64,000 bases of DNA, taken from the NCBI GenBank assembly GCA_964036045.1, contig OZ038385.1, positions 57,569,919-57,633,918 on the forward strand, written 5' to 3'. The notes below the pieces were generated by a model, which saw only the letters and a list, made by a program, of their open reading frames with translations, ran no database searches and was not told the DNA's origin. A program made the position numbers and the translations under genes. Shown one piece after another: positions 1 to 13,074 of this stretch; the stretch's first letter is position 1, and each line of letters opens with the position of its first letter. The stretch comes from Eutreptiella sp. 'Long Island Sound 2002' (taxonomy: Eukaryota > Euglenozoa > Euglenophyceae > Eutreptiales > Eutreptiaceae).

Positions 1-315
1 ATGGAGGCTCGGCATGAGTGGCTTTGAGGGTTGTTTTGTAGGTGATTTGCCATGACATGTTGGGAGTTTTTTTTTTGTTTTGTGCAGAGTCCAAATGTTC
101 AAAATCATGCTACATTGTGCATGTGCTGAGCATGAGGTTGATGCATAGCTGTTGGATGTTGGTTGTTTTGTGAGTGCATGCAAGCTCCCCAATGCCATAT
201 GGACATTGTACAATTGGCGTCAGAGTAGATGACATTGCAGGCCAACTCAGGCAGCATAGGATGAGAGCTCATGTTTGATGGTTGGTAGATGATTTGCTGT
301 TGTGATGGAGGTTTT

Positions 316-327
316 GTGATTAATCAC
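316..327. promoter_or_regulatory. Conserved 12-bp palindrome in each monomer (example copy)
   Basis: The sequence gtgattaatcac is a perfect palindrome present at the same place in every monomer examined. One copy near 19,171 is broken to gtgattaattac. A perfect palindrome could be a protein-binding site, but conservation in a homogenised satellite does not prove function. Confidence 0.35.
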
Positions 328-1852
328 ATGCCAAATGTCTAGGATGTGCTTGTTTGTGTTAGTGCTTTGATTTGCACTCTGCAACTCACAGCAGCTAGTC
401 CCCAATATACTAGCAATGTTGGTTGGGCCACTGGCCAGCACAGGCCAAGTAGGATTGGTGGCACTGCTGGTGGTTTGGTGGCCTACCACTGCTCTCAATG
501 CAATCTTATTCAACAGTGGTGACACATTGTGCAGATCGCAAGGTCACTGTACCATAAAGCTGAAGCTCTCATACACCACACAAAGTAGATTCCCTCTAAG
601 CATTCTAGACACTTTGTGTGCGGCAGATCAATTAGTTGGATTTTGCTTTTTGACATTAGTGCCTGAGCTTCACAGCACATATAAGCCATGTATCACCAGT
701 TTTGTGCAAGAGTATTGTACCAGTATTGTACCACAACACTGAACATTTGCAGGGTTATCATGAACAGCCAAGATTGGCCTGTATGATGGTTATGTAGGTC
801 AGATTACAGCCTCATCCATCGATTGCCTATTACTCTTGTCAATCAAAGCATCATGTTTGCATTGCAAATCACGTGTATGTGTAGATGCAAGTGCCTCCGG
901 TTCACGGTATCTGACCCTCGCAATATGGACAGTGTACCGCCAGTGTTGCACAAGATTGCAGGCAAACCATGGAGGCTTGGCATGAGTGGCTTTGAGGGTT
1001 GTTTTGTAGGTGATTTGCCATGACACGTTGGGAGGTTTTTTTTTTGTTTTGTGCAGAGTCCAAATGTTCAAAATCATGCTACATTGTGCATGTGTTGATC
1101 ATGAGGTTGATGCATAGCTGTTGGATGTTGGTTGTTCTGTGAGTGCATGCAAGCTCCCCAGTGCCATATGGACATTGTACTATTGGCATCAGAGTAGATG
1201 ACATTGCAGGCCAACTCAGGCAGCATAGGATGAGAGCTCATGTTTGATGGTTGGTAGATGATTTGCTGTTGTGATGGAGGTTTTGTGATTAATCACATGC
1301 CAAATGTCTAGGATGTGCTTGTTTGTGTTAGTGCTTTGATTTGCGCTGTGCAACTCACAGCAGCTAGTCCCCAATATACTAGCAATGTTGGTTGAGCCAC
1401 TGGCCAGCACAGGCCAAGTAGGATTGGTGGCACAACTGGTGGTTTGGTGGCCTACCACTGCTCTCAATGCAATCTTATTCAACAGTGGTGACACATTGTG
1501 CAGATGGCAAGGTCACTGTACCATAAAGCTGAAGCTCTCATACACCACACAAAGTAGATTCCCTCTAAGCATTCTAGACACTTTGTGTGCGGCATATCGA
1601 TTTGTTGGATTTCCCTTTTTGACATGAGTGCCTGAGCTTCACAGCACATATAAGCCATGTATCACCAGTTTTGTGCAAGAGTATTGTACCAGTATTGTAC
1701 CACAGCACTGAACATTTGCAGGGTTATCATGAACAGTGAAGATTGGCCTGTATGATGGTTATGTAGGTCAGATTACAGCCTCATCCATCCATTGCCTATT
1801 ACTCTTGTCAATCAAAGCATCATGTTTGCATTGCAAATTGCGTGTATGTGTA

Positions 1853-2320
1853 GATGCAAGTGCCTCCGGTTCACGGTATCTGACCCCCGCAATATGGACA
1901 GTGTACCGCCAGTGTTGCACAAGATTGCAAGCAAACCATGAAGGCTCGTCATGATGATTTGTCCGCATTTGGGCGCCATGTCTGCACTACACGCCAAGTA
2001 TCTGTGATGATGCAAGTGCCTCCGGTTCACGGTATCTGACCCTCGCAATATGGACAGTGTACCGCCAGTGTTGCACAAGATTGCAGGCAAACCATGAAGG
2101 CTCGTCATGATTATTTGTTTGTATTTTGGCGCCACGTCTGCACTGCACACCAAGTATCTGTGATGATGCAAGTGCCTCCGGTTCACGGTATCTGACCCTT
2201 GCAATATGGACAGTGTACCGCCAGTGTCGCACAAGATTGCAGGCAAACCATGAAGGCTCGTCATGATTATTTGTCCGCATTTGGGCGCCATGTCTGCACT
2301 GCACACCAAGTTTCTGTGAT
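1853..2320. repeat. 156-bp subrepeat block, three extra units
   Basis: The string gatgcaag recurs at 1853, 2009, 2165 and 2321, giving an exact 156-bp spacing. Each unit runs from gatgcaagtgcctccgg through the accgccagtg segment to catttgggcgcc or a close variant. Units differ by a few substitutions, such as catgatgatt against catgattatt. Confidence 0.95.
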
Positions 2321-5300
2321 GATGCAAGTGCCTCCGGTTCACGGTATCTGACCCTCGCAATATGGACAGTGTACCGCCAGTGTTGCACAAGATTGCAGGC
2401 AAACCATGGAGGCTCGGCATGAGTGGAATTGAGGGTTGTTTTGTAGGTGATTTGCCATGACATGTTGGGAGTTTTTTTTTTGTTTTGTGCAGAGTCCAAA
2501 TGTTCAAAATTGTGCTACATTGTGCATGTGCTGAGCATGAGGTTGATGCATAGCTGTTGGATGTTGGTTGTTTTGTGAGTGCATGCAAGCTCCCCAGTGC
2601 CATATGGACATTGTACCATTGGCGTCAGAGTAGATGACATTGCAGGCCAACTCAGGCAGCATAGGATGAGAGCTCATGTTTGATGGTTGGTAGATGATTT
2701 GCCGTTGTGATGGAGGTTTTGTGATTAATCACATGCCAAATGTCTAGGATGTGCTTGTTTGTGTTAGTGCTTTGATTTGCACTCTGCAACTCACAGCAGC
2801 TAGTCCCCAATATACTAGCAATGTTGGTTGAGCCACTGGCCAGCACAGGCCAAGTAGGATTGGTGGCACTGCTGGTGGTTTGGTGGCCTACCACTGCTCT
2901 CAATGCAATCTTATTCAACAGTGGTGACACATTGTGCAGATGGCAAGGTCACTGTACCATAAAGCTGAAGCACTCATACACCACACAAAGTAGATTCCCT
3001 CTAAGCATTCTAGCCACTTTGTGTGCGGCAGATCAATTAGTAGGATTTTGCTTTTTGACATTAGTGCCTGAGCTTCACAGCACATATAAGCCATGTATCA
3101 CCAGTTTTGTGCAAGAGTATTGTACCAGTATTGTACCACAGCACTGAACATTTGCAGGGTTATCATGAACAGTCAAGATTGGCCTGTATGATGGTTATGT
3201 AGGTCATATTACAGCCTCATCCATCCATTGCCTATTACTCTTGTCAATCAAAGCATCATGTTTGCATTGCAAATCACGTGTATGTGTAGATGCAAGTGCC
3301 TCCGGTTCACGGTATCTGACCCGCGCAATATGGACAGTGTACCGCCAGTGTTGCACAAGATTGCAGGCAAACCCCGGAGGCTGGGCATGAGTGGCTTTGA
3401 GGGTTGTTTTGTAGGTGATTTGCCATGACACGTTGGGAGTTTTTTTTTTGTTTTGTGCAGAGTCCAAATGTTCAAAATTATGCTACATTGTGCGTGTGCT
3501 GATCATGAGGTTGATGCATAGCTGTTGGATGTTGTTCTGTGAGTGCATGCAAGCTCCCCAGTGCCATATGGACATTGTACTATTGGCGTCAGAGTAGATG
3601 ACATTGCAGGCCAACTCAGGCAGCATAGGATGAGAGCTCATGGTTGATGGTTGGTAGATGATTTGCTGTTGTGATGGAGGTTTTGTGATTAATCACATGC
3701 CAAATGTCTAGGATGTGCTTGTTTGTGTTAGTGCTTTGATTTGCACTCTGCAACTCACAGCAGCTAGTCCCCAATATACTAGCAATGTTGGTTGAGCCAC
3801 TGGCCAGCACAGGCCAAGTAGGATTGGTGGCACTGCTGGTGGTTTGGTGGCCTACCACTGCTCTCAATGCAATCTTATTCAACAGTGGTGACACATTGTG
3901 CAGATGGCAAGGTCACTGTACCATAAAGCTGAAGCTCTCATACACCACACAAAGTAAATTCCCTCTAAGCATTCTAGCCACTTTGTGTGCGGCAGATCAA
4001 TTAGTAGGATTTTGCTTTTTGACATTAGTGCCTGAGCTTCACAGCACATATAAGCCATGTATCACCAGTTTTGTGCAAGAGTATTGTACCAGTATTGTAC
4101 CACAGCACTGAACATTTGCAGGGTTATCATGAACAGTCAAGATTGGCCTGTATGATGGTTATGTAGGTCAGATTACAGCCTCATCCATCGATTGCCTATT
4201 ACTCTTGTCAATCAAAGCATCATGTTTGCATTGCAAATCACGTGTATGTGATGATGCAAGTGCCTCCGGTTCACGGTATCTGACCCTCGCAACATGGACA
4301 GTGTACCGCCAGTGATGCACAAGATTGCAGGCAAACCCCGGAGGCTGGGCATGAGTGGCTTTGAGGGTTGTTTTGTAGGTGATTTGCCATGACACGTTGG
4401 GAGTTTTTTTTTTATTTTGTGCAGAGTCCAAATGTTCAAAATTATGCTACATTGTGCATGTGCTGATCATGAGGTTGATGCATAGCTGTTGGATGTTGGT
4501 TGTTCTGTGAGTGCATGCAAGCTCCCCAGTGCCATACGGACATTGTACTATTGGCGTCAGAGTAAATGACATTGCAGGCCAACTCAGGCAGCATAGGATG
4601 AGAGCTCATGTTTGATGGTTGGTAGATGATTTGCTGTTGTGATGGAGGTTTTGTGATTAATCACATGCCAAATGTCTAGGATGTGCTTGTTTGTGTTAGT
4701 GCTTTGATTTGCACTCTGCAACTCACAGCAGCTAGTCCCCAATATACTAGCACTGTTGGTTGGGCCACTGGCCAGCACAGGCCAAGTAGGATTGGTGGCA
4801 CTGCTGGTGGTTTGGTGGCCTACCACTGCTCTCAATGCAATCTTATTCAACAGTGGTGACACATTGTGCAGATGGCAAGGTCACTGTACCATAAAGCTGA
4901 AGCTCTCATACACGACACAAAGTAGATTCCCTCTAAGCATTCTAGACACTTTGTGTGCGGCAGATCAATTTGTTGGATTTTGCTTTTTGACATTAGTGCC
5001 TGAGCTTCACAGCACGTATACGCCATGTATCACCAGTTTTGTGCAAGAGTATTGTACCAGTATTGTACCACAGCACTGAACATTTGCAGGGTTATCATGA
5101 ACAGTCAAGATTGGCCTCTATGATGGTTATGTAGGTCAGATTATAGCCTCATCCATCGATTGCCTATTACTCTTGTCAATCAAAGCATCATGTTTGCATT
5201 GCAAATTGCGTGTATGTGATGATGCAAGTGCCTCCGGTTCACGGTATCTGACCCTCGCAATATGGACAGTGTACCGCCAGTGTTGCACAAGATTGCAGGC

Positions 5301-6189
5301 AAACCATGGAGGCTCGGCATGGGTGGCTTTGAGGGTTGTTTTGTAGGTGATTTGCCATGACACGTTGGGAGTTTTTTTTTTTGTTTTGTGCAGAGTCCAA
5401 ATGTTCAAAATCATGCTACATTGTGCATGTGCTGATCATGAGGTTGATGCATAGCTGTTGGATGTTGGTTGTTCTGTGAGTGCATGCAAGCTCCCCAGTG
5501 CCATATGGACATTGTACTATTGGCGTCAGAGTAGATGACATTGCAGGCCAACTCAGGCAGCATAGGATGAGAGCTCATGTTTGATGGTTGGTAGATGATT
5601 TGCTGTTGTGATGGAGGTTTTGTGATTAATCACATGCCAAATGTCTAGGATGTGCTTGTTTGTGTTAGTGCTTTGATTTGCACTCTGCAACTCACAGCAG
5701 CTAGTCCCCAATATACTAGCAATGTTGGTTGGGCCACTGGCCAGCACAGGCCAAGTAGGATTGGTGGCACAACTGGTGGTTTGGTGGCCTACCACTGCTC
5801 TCAATGCAATCTTATTCAACAGTGGTGACACATTGTGCAGATGGCAAGGTCACTGTACCATAAAGCTGAAGCTCTCATACACCACACAAAGTAGATTCCC
5901 TCTAAGCATTCTAGACACTTTGTGTGCGGCAGATCAATTTGTTGGATTTTGCTTTTTGACATGAGTGCCCGAGCTTCACAGCACGTATAAGCCATGTATC
6001 ACCAGTTTTGTGCAAGAGTATTGTACCAGTATTGTACCACAGCACTGAACATTTGCAGGGTTATCATGAACAGTCAAGATTGGCCTGTATGATGGTTATG
6101 TAGGTCAGATTATAGCCTCATCCATCCATTGCCTATTGCTCTTGTCAATCAAAGCATCATGTTTGCATTGCAAATCACGTGTATGTGTA

Positions 6190-6654
6190 GATGCAAGTGC
6201 CTCCGGTTCACGGTATCTGACCCTCGCAATATGGACAGTGTACCGCCAGTGTTGCACAAGATTGCAAGCAAACCATGAAGGCTCGTCATGATGATTTGTC
6301 CGCAATTGGGCGCCATGTCTGCACACACCAAGTATCTGTGATGATGCAAGTGCCTCCGGTTCACGGTATCTGACCCCCGCAATATGGACAGTGTACCGCC
6401 AGTGTTGCACAAGATTGCAGGCAAACCATGAAGGCTCGTCATGATGATTTGTCTGTATTTGGGCGCCATGTCTGCACTGCACACCAAGTTTCTGTGATGA
6501 TGCAAGTGCCTCCGGTTCACGGTATCTGACCCTCGCAATATGGACAGTGTACCGCCAGTGTCGCACAAGATTCCGAGCAAACCATGAAGGCTCGTCATGA
6601 TGATTTGTCCGCATTTGGGCGCCATGTCTGCACTGCACACCAAGTTTCTGTGAT
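6190..6654. repeat. 156-bp subrepeat block, three extra units (one 153 bp)
   Basis: The string gatgcaag occurs at 6190, 6343, 6499 and 6655. The first unit has a 3-base deletion in the gcactgcacacc segment, which keeps the multiple-of-three length. Confidence 0.93.
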
Positions 6655-6966
6655 GATGCAAGTGCCTCCGGTTCACGGTATCTGACCCCCGCAATATGGA
6701 CAGTGTACCGCCACTGTTGCACAAGATTGCCGGCAAACCATGGAGGCTCGGCATGAGTGGCTTTGAGGGTTGTTTTGTAGGTGATTTGCCATGACATGTT
6801 GGGAGTTTTTTTTTTGTTTTGTGCAGAGTCCAAATGTTCAAAATCATGCTACATTGTGCATGTGCTGAGCATGAGGTTGATGCATAGCTGTTGGATGTTG
6901 GTTGTTTTGTGAGTGCATGCAAGCTCCCCAATGCCATATGGACATTGTACTATTGGCGTCAGAGTA

Positions 6967-9900
6967 GATGACATTGCAGGCCAACTCAGGCAGCATAGGA
7001 TGAGAGCTCATGTTTGATGGTTGGTAGATGATTTGCTGTTGTGATGGAGGTTTTGTGATTAATCACATGCCAAATGTCTAGGATGTGCTTGTTTGTGTTA
7101 GTGCTTTGATTTGCACTCTGCAACTCACAGCAGCTAGTCCCCAATATACTAGCAATGTTGGTTGGGCCACTGGCCAGCACAGGCCAAGTAGGATTGGTGG
7201 CACTGCTGGTGGTTTGGTGGCCTACCACTGCTCTCAATGCAATCTTATTCAACAGTGGTGACACATTGTGCAGATCGCAAGGTCACTGTACCATAAAGCT
7301 GAAGCTCTCATACACCACACAAAGTAGATTCCCTCTAAGCATTCTAGACACTTTGTGTGCGGCAGATCAATTAGTTGGATTTTGCTTTTTGACATTAGTG
7401 CCTGAGCTTCACAGCACATATAAGCCATGTATCACCAGTTTTGTGCAAGAGTATTGTACCAGTATTGTACCACAACACTGAACATTTGCAGGGTTATCAT
7501 GAACAGCCAAGATTGGCCTGTATGATGGTTATGTAGGTCAGATTACAGCCTCATCCATCGATTGCCTATTACTCTTGTCAATCAAAGCATCATGTTTGCA
7601 TTGCAAATCACGTGTATGTGTAGATGCAAGTGCCTCCGGTTCACGGTATCTGACCCCCGCAATATGGACAGTGTACCGCCAGTGTTGCACAAGATTGCAG
7701 GCAAACCATGGAGGCTTGGCATGAGTGGCTTTGAGGGTTGTTTTGTAGGTGATTTGCCATGACACGTTGGGAGGTTTTTTTTTTGTTTTGTGCAGAGTCC
7801 AAATGTTCAAAATCATGCTACATTGTGCATGTGTTGATCATGAGGTTGATGCATAGCTGTTGGATGTTGGTTGTTCTGTGAGTGCATGCAAGCTCCCCAG
7901 TGCCATATGGACATTGTACTATTGGCATCAGAGTAGATGACATTGCAGGCCAACTCAGGCAGCATAGGATGAGAGCTCATGTTTGATGGTTGGTAGATGA
8001 TTTGCTGTTGTGATGGAGGTTTTGTGATTAATCACATGCCAAATGTCTAGGATGTGCTTGTTTGTGTTAGTGCTTTGATTTGCGCTGTGCAACTCACAGC
8101 AGCTAGTCCCCAATATACTAGCAATGTTGGTTGAGCCACTGGCCAGCACAGGCCAAGTAGGATTGGTGGCACAACTGGTGGTTTGGTGGCCTACCACTGC
8201 TCTCAATGCAATCTTATTCAACAGTGGTGACACATTGTGCAGATGGCAAGGTCACTGTACCATAAAGCTGAAGCTCTCATACACCACACAAAGTAGATTC
8301 CCTCTAAGCATTCTAGACACTTTGTGTGCGGCATATCGATTTGTTGGATTTCCCTTTTTGACATGAGTGCCTGAGCTTCACAGCACATATAAGCCATGTA
8401 TCACCAGTTTTGTGCAAGAGTATTGTACCAGTATTGTACCACAGCACTGAACATTTGCAGGGTTATCATGAACAGTGAAGATTGGCCTGTATGATGGTTA
8501 TGTAGGTCAGATTACAGCCTCATCCATCCATTGCCTATTACTCTTGTCAATCAAAGCATCATGTTTGCATTGCAAATTGCGTGTATGTGTAGATGCAAGT
8601 GCCTCCGGTTCACGGTATCTGACCCCCGCAATATGGACAGTGTACCGCCAGTGTTGCACAAGATTGCAAGCAAACCATGAAGGCTCGTCATGATGATTTG
8701 TCCGCATTTGGGCGCCATGTCTGCACTACACGCCAAGTATCTGTGATGATGCAAGTGCCTCCGGTTCACGGTATCTGACCCTCGCAATATGGACAGTGTA
8801 CCGCCAGTGTTGCACAAGATTGCAGGCAAACCATGAAGGCTCGTCATGATTATTTGTTTGTATTTGGGCGCCACGTCTGCACTGCACACCAAGTATCTGT
8901 GATGATGCAAGTGCCTCCGGTTCACGGTATCTGACCCTTGCAATATGGACAGTGTACCGCCAGTGTCGCACAAGATTGCAGGCAAACCATGAAGGCTCGT
9001 CATGATTATTTGTCCGCATTTGGGCGCCATGTCTGCACTGCACACCAAGTTTCTGTGATGATGCAAGTGCCTCCGGTTCACGGTATCTGACCCTCGCAAT
9101 ATGGACAGTGTACCGCCAGTGTTGCACAAGATTGCAGGCAAACCATGGAGGCTCGGCATGAGTGGAATTGAGGGTTGTTTTGTAGGTGATTTGCCATGAC
9201 ATGTTGGGAGTTTTTTTTTTGTTTTGTGCAGAGTCCAAATGTTCAAAATTGTGCTACATTGTGCATGTGCTGAGCATGAGGTTGATGCATAGCTGTTGGA
9301 TGTTGGTTGTTTTGTGAGTGCATGCAAGCTCCCCAGTGCCATATGGACATTGTACCATTGGCGTCAGAGTAGATGACATTGCAGGCCAACTCAGGCAGCA
9401 TAGGATGAGAGCTCATGTTTGATGGTTGGTAGATGATTTGCCGTTGTGATGGAGGTTTTGTGATTAATCACATGCCAAATGTCTAGGATGTGCTTGTTTG
9501 TGTTAGTGCTTTGATTTGCACTCTGCAACTCACAGCAGCTAGTCCCCAATATACTAGCAATGTTGGTTGAGCCACTGGCCAGCACAGGCCAAGTAGGATT
9601 GGTGGCACTGCTGGTGGTTTGGTGGCCTACCACTGCTCTCAATGCAATCTTATTCAACAGTGGTGACACATTGTGCAGATGGCAAGGTCACTGTACCATA
9701 AAGCTGAAGCACTCATACACCACACAAAGTAGATTCCCTCTAAGCATTCTAGCCACTTTGTGTGCGGCAGATCAATTAGTAGGATTTTGCTTTTTGACAT
9801 TAGTGCCTGAGCTTCACAGCACATATAAGCCATGTATCACCAGTTTTGTGCAAGAGTATTGTACCAGTATTGTACCACAGCACTGAACATTTGCAGGGTT

Positions 9901-12261
9901 ATCATGAACAGTCAAGATTGGCCTGTATGATGGTTATGTAGGTCAGATTACAGCCTCATCCATCCATTGCCTATTACTCTTGTCAATCAAAGCATCATGT
10001 TTGCATTGCAAATCACGTGTATGTGTAGATGCAAGTGCCTCCGGTTCACGGTATCTGACCCGCGCAATATGGACAGTGTACCGCCAGTGTTGCACAAGAT
10101 TGCAGGCAAACCCCGGAGGCTGGGCATGAGTGGCTTTGAGGGTTGTTTTGTAGGTGATTTGCCATGACACGTTGGGAGTTTTTTTTTTGTTTTGTGCAGA
10201 GTCCAAATGTTCAAAATTATGCTACATTGTGCGTGTGCTGATCATGAGGTTGATGCATAGCTGTTGGATGTTGTTCTGTGAGTGCATGCAAGCTCCCCAG
10301 TGCCATATGGACATTGTACTATTGGCGTCAGAGTAGATGACATTGCAGGCCAACTCAGGCAGCATAGGATGAGAGCTCATGTTTGATGGTTGGTAGATGA
10401 TTTGCTGTTGTGATGGAGGTTTTGTGATTAATCACATGCCAAATGTCTAGGATGTGCTTGTTTGTGTTAGTGCTTTGATTTGCACTCTGCAACTCACAGC
10501 AGCTAGTCCCCAATATACTAGCAATGTTGGTTGAGCCACTGGCCAGCACAGGCCAAGTAGGATTGGTGGCACTGCTGGTGGTTTGGTGGCCTACCACTGC
10601 TCTCAATGCAATCTTATTCAACAGTGGTGACACATTGTGCAGATGGCAAGGTCACTGTACCATAAAGCTGAAGCTCTCATACACCACACAAAGTAAATTC
10701 CCTCTAAGCATTCTAGCCACTTTGTGTGCGGCAGATCAATTAGTAGGATTTTGCTTTTTGACATTAGTGCCTGAGCTTCACAGCACATATAAGCCATGTA
10801 TCACCAGTTTTGTGCAAGAGTATTGTACCAGTATTGTACCACAGCACTGAACATTTGCAGGGTTATCATGAACAGTCAAGATTGGCCTGTATGATGGTTA
10901 TGTAGGTCAGATTACAGCCTCATCCATCGATTGCCTATTACTCTTGTCAATCAAAGCATCATGTTTGCATTGCAAATTGCGTGTATGTGATGATGCAAGT
11001 GCCTCCGGTTCACGGTATCTGACCCTCGCAACATGGACAGTGTACCGCCAGTGTTGCACAAGATTGCAGGCAAACCATGGAGGCTCGGCATGAGTGGCTT
11101 TGAGGGTTGTTTTGTAGGTGATTTGCCATGACACGTTGGGAGTTTTTTTTTGTTTTGTGCAGAGTCCAAATGTTCAAAATTATGCTACATTGTGCATGTG
11201 CTGATCATGAGGTTGATGCATAGCTGTTGGATGTTGTTCTGTGAGTGCATGCAAGCTCCCCAATGCCATATGGACATTGTACTATTGGCGTCAGAGTAGA
11301 TGACATCGCAGGCCAACTCAGGCAGCATAGGATGAGAGCTCATGTTTGATGGTTGGTAGATGATTTGCTGTTGTGATGGAGGTTTTGTGATTAATCACAT
11401 GCCAAATGTCTAGGATGTGCTTGTTTGTGTTAGTGCTTTGATTTGCACTCTGCAACTCACAGCAGCTAGTCCCCAATATACTAGCAATGTTGGTTGAGCC
11501 ACTGGCCAGCACAGGCCAAGTAGGATTGGTGGCACTGCTGGTGGTTTGGTGGCCTACCACTGCTCTCAATGCAATCTTATTCAACACTGGTGACATATTG
11601 TGCAGATGGCAAGGTCACTGTACCATAAAGCTGAAGCACTCATACACGACACAAAGTAGATTGCCTCAAGCATTCTAGACACTTTGTGTGCGGCAGATCA
11701 ATTTGTTGGATTTTGTTTTTTGACATTAGTGCCTGAGCTTCACAGCACATATAAGCCATGTATCACCAGTTTTGTGCAAGAGTATTGTACCAGTATTGTA
11801 CCATAGCACTGAACATTTGCAGGGTTATCATGAACAGTCAAGATTGGCCTGTATGATGGTTATGTAGGTCAGATTACAGCCTCATCCATCGATTGCCTAT
11901 TACTCTTGTCAATCAAAGCATCATGTTTGCATTGCAAATTGCGTGTATGTGATGATGCAAGTGCCTCCGGTTCACGGTATCTGACCCGCGCAATATGGAC
12001 AGTGTACCGCCAGTGTTGCACAAGATTGCAGGCAAACCATGGAGGCTGGGCATGAGTGGCTTTGAGGGTTGTTTTGTAGGTGATTTGCCATGACACGTTG
12101 GGAGTTTTTTTTTTGTTTTGTGCAGAGTCCAAATGTTCAAAATTGTGCTACATTGTGCATGTGCTGATCATGAGGTTGATGCATAGCTGTTGGATGTTGT
12201 TCTGTGAGTGCATGCAAGCTCACCAGTGCCATATGGACATTGTACTATTGGCGTCAGAGTA
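6967..12261. repeat. Higher-order repeat, copy 2 (partial match to copy 1)
   Basis: Monomers of 969, 1436, 964, 963 and 963 bp. The first three and most of the fourth correspond to copy 1 at offset 6,739. From about 10,970 onward the correspondence weakens: offsets slip to 6,734, 6,733 and 6,728, and the sequence looks more like other base monomers. The sixth monomer here is a base-size monomer interrupted by the retrotransposon, not the 1,433-bp type found in copy 1. The homogenised block therefore ends in the fourth monomer. Confidence 0.9.
8592..9059. repeat. 156-bp subrepeat block, three extra units
   Basis: This is the counterpart of the block at 1853-2320 at offset 6,739, nearly identical; one substitution is visible around 8,868. 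Confidence 0.95.
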
Positions 12262-12959
12262 GATGACATTGCAGGCCAACTCAGGCAGCATAGGATGAGA
12301 GCTCATGGTTGATGGTTGGTAGATGATTTGCTGTTGTGATGGAGGTTTTGTGATTAATCACATGCCAAATGTCTAGGATGTGCTTGTTTGTGTTAGTGCT
12401 TTGATTTGCACTCTGCAACTCACAGCAGCTAGTCCCCAATATACTAGCAATGTTGGTTGGGCCACTAGCCAGCACAGGCCAAGTAGGATTGGTGGCACTG
12501 CTGGTGGTTTGGTGGCCTACGACTGCTCTCAATGCAATCTTATTCAACAGTGGTGACACATTGTGCAGATGGCAAGGTCACTGTACCATAAAGCTGAAGC
12601 TCTCATACACCACACAAAGTAGATTCCCTCTAAGCATTCTAGCCACTTTGTGTGCGGCAGATCAATTAGTAGGATTTTGCTTTTTGACATTAGTGCCTGA
12701 GCTTCACGGCACGTATAAGCCATGTATCGCCAGTTTTGTGCAAGAGTATTGTACCAGTATTGTACCACAGCAGTGAACATTTGCAGGGTTATCACTCAAG
12801 ATTGGCCTGTATGATGGTTATGTAGGTCAAATTACAGCCTCATCCATTGATTGCCTATTACTCTTGTCAATCAAAGCATCATGTTTGCATTGCAAATTAC
12901 GTGTATGTGTAGATGCAAGTGCCTCCGGTTCACGGTATCTGACCTTCGCAATATGGACA

Positions 12960-12997
12960 GTGTACCGCCAGTGTTGCACAAGATTGCAGGCAAACCA
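12960..12997. repeat. Left 38-bp flank of the YR element
   Basis: Satellite sequence from gtgtaccgcc to gcaaacca, identical to 17856-17893. Removing the insert and one copy leaves a monomer of about 960 bp, the normal base size. The repeat therefore behaves as a target duplication. Confidence 0.85.
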
Positions 12998-13074
12998 CTA
13001 GTTGTGCCTCGTCTCAACTTTTGTTTGCGTCTCCAATGTTTAGGCAGTTTTCCTGTCTTTGTTTTTGTTAACCC

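Larger units (their letters stand above)
228..6966. repeat. Higher-order repeat, copy 1 (six monomers, 6,739 bp)
   Basis: Six monomers of 969, 1436, 964, 968, 969 and 1433 bp add up to 6,739 bp. Bases from position 1 reappear from 6,740 at a constant offset of 6,739. The first about 4.2 kb matches with only a handful of substitutions that I could spot (for example near 2129/8868, 3209/9948 and 3642/10381), whereas neighbouring monomers inside one copy differ much more. Variants private to one monomer type, such as gatcgcaagg near 534, recur only at the matching place in copy 2 within this pair. Confidence 0.93.

Noticed and set aside
247-525. Recurring 92-codon minus-strand ORF (MSPLLNKIALRAVVGH...) in nearly every satellite monomer
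   Set aside because: Openness follows from near-identity of the monomers. A 108-codon ORF overlaps it on the other strand, and there is no start context, domain or codon pattern that favours translation.
1812-2603. 263-codon minus-strand ORF with 52-residue periodicity in the satellite
   Set aside because: It is the translation of the 156-bp subrepeat, whose length is a multiple of three. A second long ORF overlaps it in another frame (1987-2499), so periodic openness is not evidence of a repeat protein.
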